Program-made: the position numbers and the translations under genes
Shown here: positions 24,051-29,632 of the stretch, one piece after another
Numbering within the stretch: the stretch's first letter is position 1
Layout: every line of letters begins with the position of its first letter
Notes under the pieces: model-generated
What the model saw: the letters and a program-made list of their open reading frames with translations, nothing else
Told to the model about the DNA's origin: nothing
Databases searched by the model: none
Assembly (NCBI GenBank): GCA_035687895.1
Contig: DASRUE010000244.1
Span: forward strand, 1-29,632
From: JAERML01 sp035687895
Lineage (GTDB): Bacteria > Bacteroidota > Ignavibacteria > UBA10030 > UBA6906
DNA length: 29,632 nucleotides
Reading direction: 5' to 3'

Positions 24051-26189
24051 GTGCATTTTAACCGACACGTCCCTCAACGTTCACTATTCCCTTTGCCTAA
24101 CCCCGCCCATATCATTTTGGGTCTGGTTCTGATGATCGCGTTGGTAGACGGTGGTACTGCCCAGGAGAACGGGGAAAAGACAGGGCTATACGAAATCAGC
24201 ACAATTGTGGTGGACGGGAACGAAACCATCAGCGCAAAGGAACTTCTCGCCCAGTTGCAGACGAAACAAACGCCCGGTACTCTGAGCAAGTTTCTTCATG
24301 GGATCAACGACAGACTCGGAAGAAAAAACGAGTACTTCGATCCCGTCAAGTTCACCGAAGACCTCCATCGTCTGCACAAGCACTACCGCGATCGCGGGTT
24401 CAACATGGTCCGGATTGATACCTCGCTCACTTTTGATGATGAAGAGGGAGTGATAGAGATTTCTATTCTTGTGACGGAAGGGTACCGCGCGATTGTGGAT
24501 ACCATAATGTATGCAGGGATCGCGAATGTGCCGGACTTCGTCCATGACGACATGGAATCATCTCCCCATATCACTTCTGGCGACCCATACGATGCCGCGT
24601 TACTGGAGGCAGAAGTTGCCCGCGTCCGGCTCATCCTCTGGAACGCAGGCTACCCCAATTGCGAGTACGTAAGAGACCGATCCTTTGCCACATTGCGAAC
24701 GAGTACAGGAAACTACTCGGTTCTGCTCACCTTTGATCTCGGCAAACGGTATGTGTTTGGAGAAATCCACGTTACCAACGAAGACACGCTGCGAGATGAC
24801 ATTACCGATGACATCGTTTTCAGTCAGCTCGACTACAAACCAGATGATTTCTACAACTACTCAAGCAGGATCTCCAGCGAACGGAACCTGAACAGGGTCG
24901 GAATCTTCGACCAGGCTCGCATCGAAACAGACGTTCCGCCAAACGATAGCCCGTCCATTTTTGTGGCCAGCCGCATCAGCGTCCGCCCGAAAGACAAGCA
25001 CGAACTCGCACCGGAACTCCTGATCAGCGATGAAAACAATGCATTCAACCTTGGTACCGGTCTGGGCTATACAAACAGAAATTTTCTCGGAGGGGCACGG
25101 ACATTCTCAGCAAGGCTTCGTTTCAGAACCCAGACGATCCGTGAGTTCCCCAACTATTTCGGACTTAATACGACAGCTATTTCAAACGGAGAGTTGACGT
25201 TTGAGATGCTCCAGCCGTACATTTTCACAAACAAGATCAAAGGTAACTGGACGTTCTCGCTCATTCGGGATAAGCAACTCCCCTACCGGCAGGACATAGT
25301 TCGCAACACGTTTGGTTTCACCGATCGTTTTGCGGAGTTCACGACGGGGTACCTCGATTGGACGCTTGAGTTGGTAAATCTCTCACGGAACCAGAGTTTC
25401 ACCGGTGATACGAACGACGCCGATTTCCGCCAACAGTTGGACCAGCTCGAGCAACAGTCGAAAAACACCCAGTTCAATTCGATTCTCTCCTTCACGATTC
25501 AGCGAGATAAGTCCAACGATCTCTTCCGTCCATCCGATGGGTTCATCCACACCGCGACTATTGAGGAAGCCGGTCTGCTCCCCCTCTTACTGAAGAACGC
25601 GCTTCCCCAAAACCTTCCATTTACACAATTCTATCGTATCAGCCTCCTCGGCCGCTGGTACTTCGACATGACTGATAATCGCTATTCTATTCTTGGGCTG
25701 AAATTGAAGGCCGGCTTCGAAGAAAAATATGGTGAGACTCGAAGCGATTCCACGCGCAGCATTCCGCAGACACACCGATTCTATGCAGGCGGTGGTGGCA
25801 GCATTCGCGGTTGGCAATCGCGTGACCTAAGTGCGACCGGCGATCCTCAGTTTGGAGGCAACGTCGCTTTTGAAGGAAGCATGGAACTGCGTATGAACAT
25901 TCTCCAATCGTTACGTGATGATTTCCTGGACAAGATCTGGATTGTGACCTTTCTGGATTTTGGCAACGTCTGGGGGCAGGCGCGGAATCTGCAATTGAGA
26001 GATGTGGCTATTGCGACCGGAATTGGATTCCGGTATGATACATTCTTTGGACCATTCCGAATCGATTATGGCCTTCGCGTATACAACCCTGCTGCCAGGT
26101 CAAGTCAGCAATGGATAACGGAACGGTCGTTCTGGGGACAAACGTTCAAAGAAGGCATCCTTCACTTTGGTATTGGTCATGCATTCTGA
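24051..26189 (+). CDS. BamA/TamA-family outer membrane protein
   Basis: This 712-residue Omp85-superfamily protein probably assembles or inserts outer membrane proteins. A signal peptide with a basic start, hydrophobic core (AHIILGLVLMIALVDG) and cleavage after GGTA is present. The first 270 or so residues form POTRA-like repeats (YEISTIVVDGNETISAKELL, then VRIDTSLTFDDEEGVIEI). The C-terminal half is a beta-barrel with the conserved lid-loop motif GGGGSIRGW (Arg586) and ends in a strand with terminal Phe (LHFGIGHAF). There are fewer POTRA repeats than the five of E. coli BamA, closer to TamA. The frame is open from 23976, inside the preceding terminator, so I chose GTG 24051; TTG 24093 is possible. 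A weak promoter (TTGTGT 24015-24020, 18 bases, TATATC 24039-24044) would give an almost leaderless message. Confidence 0.85.
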   Translation: MHFNRHVPQRSLFPLPNPAHIILGLVLMIALVDGGTAQENGEKTGLYEISTIVVDGNETISAKELLAQLQTKQTPGTLSKFLHGINDRLGRKNEYFDPVKFTEDLHRLHKHYRDRGFNMVRIDTSLTFDDEEGVIEISILVTEGYRAIVDTIMYAGIANVPDFVHDDMESSPHITSGDPYDAALLEAEVARVRLILWNAGYPNCEYVRDRSFATLRTSTGNYSVLLTFDLGKRYVFGEIHVTNEDTLRDDITDDIVFSQLDYKPDDFYNYSSRISSERNLNRVGIFDQARIETDVPPNDSPSIFVASRISVRPKDKHELAPELLISDENNAFNLGTGLGYTNRNFLGGARTFSARLRFRTQTIREFPNYFGLNTTAISNGELTFEMLQPYIFTNKIKGNWTFSLIRDKQLPYRQDIVRNTFGFTDRFAEFTTGYLDWTLELVNLSRNQSFTGDTNDADFRQQLDQLEQQSKNTQFNSILSFTIQRDKSNDLFRPSDGFIHTATIEEAGLLPLLLKNALPQNLPFTQFYRISLLGRWYFDMTDNRYSILGLKLKAGFEEKYGETRSDSTRSIPQTHRFYAGGGGSIRGWQSRDLSATGDPQFGGNVAFEGSMELRMNILQSLRDDFLDKIWIVTFLDFGNVWGQARNLQLRDVAIATGIGFRYDTFFGPFRIDYGLRVYNPAARSSQQWITERSFWGQTFKEGILHFGIGHAF

Positions 26190-27345
26190 TGCGAAGGATC
26201 GAATCCTCTGGCGGCATGTCATCGGGCAACAGCGCGTGAAGCAGACGCTCCTCAGTGCGCGGAGAAACAATAGGCTGCCTCACGCGTACCTCTTTCACGG
26301 GAACGAAGGGGTGGGCAAGGACGCTGTCGCCATCGAGCTTGCACGCGTTCTTCAGTGCGAAGCGGGAGAAGAAGAGGCTTGTGGACGTTGTTCCTCTTGT
26401 CTGCAGATGAACGCATTGCAGCATCCCAATGTCCGACTCGTGGTGGCCTTGCCCGTCGGCAAGAACGAAACATCGGATGATCCCCCGCTGGAGAAACTGA
26501 CGGCGACAGAGATCGTTCTCATTCGCGATCAGATCGCCCGCAAGTCAGAGAATCCTTATCACCGGATTGTCATTCCGAAAGCCACGATCATCAAAATCAA
26601 CAGCATCAGGGAGCTGCGGCGGGAATCGGCGATGAGCACGGTCGGCGGCAGGACGCGCGTCTTCATTATTTCCTGTGCCGATGAGATGGGAGATGCCGCT
26701 TCCAACACATTGCTAAAGACACTCGAAGAGCCGTCAGGGAACACAATATTGATTCTCACAACAGCGCATCCCGACGCCCTCCTTCCTACGATACGCTCAC
26801 GCTGTCAACAGGTCCGTTTCGATCCCCTGACTGAAACAGAGATACGAACGGCTCTGGTAGACCGGAATGATGTGGACCCGGCACATGCCGCTTTGGTTGC
26901 GCGCCTTGCAAACGGAAGCTATACGGAAGCAATAAATCTCTTGCAAGACGATGTCGCCGCCCGGCGGCAAGAGGTGGTGAACTTCATTCGGCTTGTGCTC
27001 GGCTCCGGTGTGGCGCCCCTGTTAGATGAGATCGGGAGAATTTGCTCAACAAAGGACAGAGACGTGGTGATCCGTTTTCTCACACTCATGCTGATGTGGT
27101 TCCGGGATGCACTGGTTCTCTCCCGCGGCGGCAGCATTATCAACCTCGACCAACAGGATGACCTCCAGAGATTCGTCACGAGGTTCCCGCACGCCGACCT
27201 TCTCTCGGCACTGACAGAAGTTGAGAAGGCTATTTCCCTTGTTCATGGAAATGTCTACATTAATCTCGTGCTGATGCAACTTTCCGTCCGTCTGAAAAGA
27301 TATCTCGATGTCGGTCGGCCGCAGGCTGCAGTCTCTCACGCGTAA
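26179..27345 (+). CDS. holB: DNA polymerase III subunit delta' (clamp loader)
   Basis: This 388-residue AAA+ protein belongs to the complex that loads the sliding clamp onto DNA. It opens with ILWRHVIGQQRVKQTL, then Walker A-like GNEGVGKDA (Lys47). The zinc module has Cys60, Cys68, Cys71 and Cys74, nearly the spacing in E. coli delta'. NTLLKTLEEPSGNTILIL and IRSRCQQVRF are the usual delta'/gamma sensor and arginine-finger segments. ATG 26179 overlaps the end of the outer membrane protein gene by 11 bases; TTG 26167 is less likely. No Shine-Dalgarno sequence is seen, so coupling to the upstream gene is likely. metG begins eight bases after its stop. Confidence 0.9.
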   Translation: MHSDAKDRILWRHVIGQQRVKQTLLSARRNNRLPHAYLFHGNEGVGKDAVAIELARVLQCEAGEEEACGRCSSCLQMNALQHPNVRLVVALPVGKNETSDDPPLEKLTATEIVLIRDQIARKSENPYHRIVIPKATIIKINSIRELRRESAMSTVGGRTRVFIISCADEMGDAASNTLLKTLEEPSGNTILILTTAHPDALLPTIRSRCQQVRFDPLTETEIRTALVDRNDVDPAHAALVARLANGSYTEAINLLQDDVAARRQEVVNFIRLVLGSGVAPLLDEIGRICSTKDRDVVIRFLTLMLMWFRDALVLSRGGSIINLDQQDDLQRFVTRFPHADLLSALTEVEKAISLVHGNVYINLVLMQLSVRLKRYLDVGRPQAAVSHA

Positions 27346-27353
27346 CAAAATCA

Positions 27354-29450
27354 ATGACTTCCACTCGACGCATACTTGTTACAGCCGCCCTTCCGTACGC
27401 CAACGGCCCGATCCATCTTGGTCATCTGGCTGGTGCGTATCTTCCGGCAGATATCTACGTCCGGTACCAACGGCTGAAGCAGCGGAATGTCTTGTTCATC
27501 TGTGGCTCCGATGAGCATGGCGTCCCGATTACCTTGACCGCCGACAAGGAACACGTTTCCCCCCAGGTGATTGTCGACCGCTATCATGCAATGAACAAAA
27601 CCGCCTTCGAGCGGTTCGGAGTGAGCTTCGACAATTACTCCCGGACATCTCTTCCGATCCACCATCAAACTGCGCAGGAGTTCTTCCTCGATTTTCACAA
27701 ACGTGGGATTCTGCGTGAGAAGCAGGAAAAGCAATTCTATGATGAAAAGGCGCGGATGTTTCTTCCAGACCGGTACGTGGAAGGGACGTGCCCCGTCTGT
27801 TCAAATCCCGATGCACGGGGAGATCAATGTGAACGTTGCGGTTCTTACCTCAACCCAACAGAATTGATTGACCCGCGGAGCAAGATCACCGGTGAGACAC
27901 CGGTGGTCCGGGAAACATCGCATTGGTATTTTCCCCTTGGTGCATATCAGACGAGACTCGAGAAGTACATCGCCGAACGGGACGCACGGGATGGTTGGAA
28001 GGACAACGTCCTCAACTATTGCAAGAGTTGGTTCAAAGACGGTTTGCAGGATCGTGCCGTCACCCGTGATCTCGATTGGGGAGTCAAGGTTCCGTTGACC
28101 GGTTACGAAAACAAAGTCCTCTATGTGTGGTTTGATGCAGTACTTGGGTATATCTCCTCGACGAAGGAATGGGCAAAGCAGAAAGGGAGGCCGGAGGGAT
28201 GGAAAGACTACTGGCTTGACGGAACGACCAAGTATGTTGCTTTCATCGGGAAGGATAACGTTGTCTTCCATTGTATTGTCTTTCCTGCAATGTTGATGGC
28301 GTGGAATGACGGCGCCGCGCCGCCCTATGTCCTCCCCGAGAATGTTCCGGCAAACGAGTTTCTCAACTTTGAGGGACAGAAGTTCTCAAAGAGCAAAGGG
28401 TGGGGGATTGAGGTTCTGGAATTTCTGGAGCGCTTTCCCACCGATGCATTGAGGTACTATCTCGCGGTCTCGTTGCCCGAGTATCGCGATTCTGATTTTT
28501 ATTGGCGTGACTTCCAGGCGAAGAACAACAACGAGCTGGCCGACATTCTCGGCAACTTTATACACCGGACACTCGCCTTCGTCGGGAGGGCATTCGAAGT
28601 AAAGGTGCCGAAGTTGGGAACGCTCTCGGACCTGGACCGCGGTATGCTTGAAACAATGCGGAAAACTCCTGCCACCGCGGGGGAATTCTTCGAGCACTAT
28701 CGGTTCCGCGACGGCGTGCTCGAAATCATGAACCTCGCCCGGGCTTCGAACAAGTACTTCAACGACAGTGAACCATGGAAGACCGCCTCCTCCAACAAGG
28801 AAAAGTGTGCAACCACGATCAACATCTGTCTTCAGTTGTCCCGATCGCTGGCAATCCTGATGGGGCCGATCATTCCCTCCTCGTCGGAGAAGGTCTGGAA
28901 GATGCTGGGTATGCAAGGTGAGGCATCGAAACAATTGTGGGATTCTGCCGCCGAACCACTCGTGCCGGAGGGCCATAGTATCGGGACCCCGGAGATTCTG
29001 TTCACAAAAATTGAGGACGATGTGATCGCTTCTGAATTGAACAAGCTTCCAGGTACACCGGAAGGGACATCCGCGCAAACACCGCTACCGGTAATACCAT
29101 CCGGAGGCATACCCGATGCGCGACCGAACATTTCCATTGATGATTTTAAAAAGATCGACTTGCGCGTGGCAAAGGTCATCGCGGCGGAACCTGTGCCGAA
29201 GTCTGAAAAGTTGCTGAAACTCCAGGTTGAAGTCGGGACCGAGAAACGTCAGATCCTTGCGGGCATTGCCAAGCACTACACACCGGCGGATATTGTCGGG
29301 AAATCCGTCGTCGTAGTTTTCAACCTCCAGCCTGCCAAGCTGATGGGACACGAGTCCCAGGGAATGCTCCTCGCCGCGTCGGACAATGATGGGAAGCTGG
29401 TGTTTATCACTCCGTCGGCAGATATAGAATCAGGGAGCGCAGTCAAGTAG
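27354..29450 (+). CDS. metG: Methionyl-tRNA synthetase with C-terminal tRNA-binding domain
   Basis: This 698-residue class I synthetase charges initiator and elongator tRNA-Met. The HIGH motif is HLGH (21-24) in ALPYANGPIHLGHLAG, and the KMSKS loop is KFSKS (343-347). A zinc knuckle with CPVC...CERC (from about residue 145) lies in the connective peptide. A variable linker at about 570-590 leads to the EMAP/Arc1p-type OB-fold domain (from about 600: DDFKKIDLRVAKVIAAE, then NLQPAKLMGHESQGMLLAA), which binds tRNA and often mediates dimerisation. The domain set matches the long bacterial MetRS type. It is eight bases after holB, probably on the same transcript. No terminator is obvious after the stop. 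Confidence 0.97.
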   Translation: MTSTRRILVTAALPYANGPIHLGHLAGAYLPADIYVRYQRLKQRNVLFICGSDEHGVPITLTADKEHVSPQVIVDRYHAMNKTAFERFGVSFDNYSRTSLPIHHQTAQEFFLDFHKRGILREKQEKQFYDEKARMFLPDRYVEGTCPVCSNPDARGDQCERCGSYLNPTELIDPRSKITGETPVVRETSHWYFPLGAYQTRLEKYIAERDARDGWKDNVLNYCKSWFKDGLQDRAVTRDLDWGVKVPLTGYENKVLYVWFDAVLGYISSTKEWAKQKGRPEGWKDYWLDGTTKYVAFIGKDNVVFHCIVFPAMLMAWNDGAAPPYVLPENVPANEFLNFEGQKFSKSKGWGIEVLEFLERFPTDALRYYLAVSLPEYRDSDFYWRDFQAKNNNELADILGNFIHRTLAFVGRAFEVKVPKLGTLSDLDRGMLETMRKTPATAGEFFEHYRFRDGVLEIMNLARASNKYFNDSEPWKTASSNKEKCATTINICLQLSRSLAILMGPIIPSSSEKVWKMLGMQGEASKQLWDSAAEPLVPEGHSIGTPEILFTKIEDDVIASELNKLPGTPEGTSAQTPLPVIPSGGIPDARPNISIDDFKKIDLRVAKVIAAEPVPKSEKLLKLQVEVGTEKRQILAGIAKHYTPADIVGKSVVVVFNLQPAKLMGHESQGMLLAASDNDGKLVFITPSADIESGSAVK

Positions 29451-29493
29451 TTCCACTGGAAATACCCAGTAAGCGTTCTTTCCTGGTGAGTAT

Positions 29494-29632
29494 ATGAAAA
29501 TTGTTCTTCTCACTCTCCTTTGTTTGCCTGCCCTGGCTTGCGACGGCGGGTTGGAACCCCCGGCAACTGCCGTACCAATGGGGACGATGACCGGGCTAAT
29601 CACGTACCACAACTGGCCGCCAATCGACAGTC
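29494..29632 (+). CDS. Putative lipoprotein, N-terminal fragment (3' end outside window)
   Basis: An ATG at 29494, preceded by GGTGAG, opens a frame that runs to the window end (46 codons). The N-terminus is a lipoprotein signal peptide: MKIVLLTLLCLPALAC, with Cys16 as the probable lipidated residue. The lipobox (ALAC) is slightly off the usual L-A/S-G/A-C pattern. The mature part begins DGGLEPPAT and continues MGTMTGLITYHNWPPIDS, compatible with the start of a beta-rich domain. The family is not recognisable from this fragment. Confidence 0.65.
   Translation, partial: MKIVLLTLLCLPALACDGGLEPPATAVPMGTMTGLITYHNWPPIDS

Overview
The window is a roughly 29.6 kb piece of a bacterial chromosome, almost entirely housekeeping and cell-envelope genes. 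The organism is probably a member of the Bacteroidota/Chlorobi/Ignavibacteria assemblage. The secreted protein at 635-1957 ends in a type IX secretion (T9SS) C-terminal domain with the motif NYPNPFNP, a hallmark of that assemblage. A BamA/TamA-type outer membrane protein shows a Gram-negative envelope. The pyrophosphatase, DUF2795 protein and HPr kinase also fit the Ignavibacteria/Chlorobi side better than Bacteroidia. Several promoters look like ordinary sigma-70 promoters (TTGACA-17-TATATT and similar), not the Bacteroides-type promoter. The lineage is an inference.

Layout. 1-380: end of an M28 metallopeptidase. 635-1957: T9SS-exported beta-propeller-like protein. 1958-2607: no intact gene; a stem-loop-rich stretch, a truncated acyl-CoA thioesterase remnant and a candidate promoter. 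2608-3255: inorganic pyrophosphatase, converging on a large minus-strand membrane phosphatase with PDZ, GAF and SpoIIE domains (3296-6079). That phosphatase is divergent from lysS (6300-7814). 7842-11784: a possible small ORF, an SGNH hydrolase, a GH57 glucanotransferase/amylase and a family 2 glycosyltransferase. 11973-15913: an S41 protease with its own promoter, then a DUF3108 protein, a gamma-carbonic anhydrase and an MBL-fold hydrolase, closely packed. 16052-16255: a cold-shock protein gene with its own promoter and a branched terminator.

16373-22432 is a tight run of seven genes: an unrecognised protein, ybeY, a Smg/DUF494 protein, topA, a XerC/D recombinase, hpf and hprK. It joins rRNA maturation, DNA topology, chromosome-dimer resolution, ribosome hibernation and HPr phosphorylation. 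22655-23943: an M23 murein peptidase behind a strong promoter, and a small acidic DUF2795 protein closed by a strong terminator. 24051-29450: a BamA/TamA-like protein, DNA polymerase III delta-prime subunit and metG. The window ends inside a lipoprotein gene starting at 29494.

No tRNA, rRNA, CRISPR array, insertion sequence or phage gene was recognised. I found no clear multi-gene defence or otherwise novel system. The best candidates for new biology are the PDZ-membrane-GAF-SpoIIE phosphatase, the uncharacterised protein coupled to ybeY, and the degraded region at 1958-2436.
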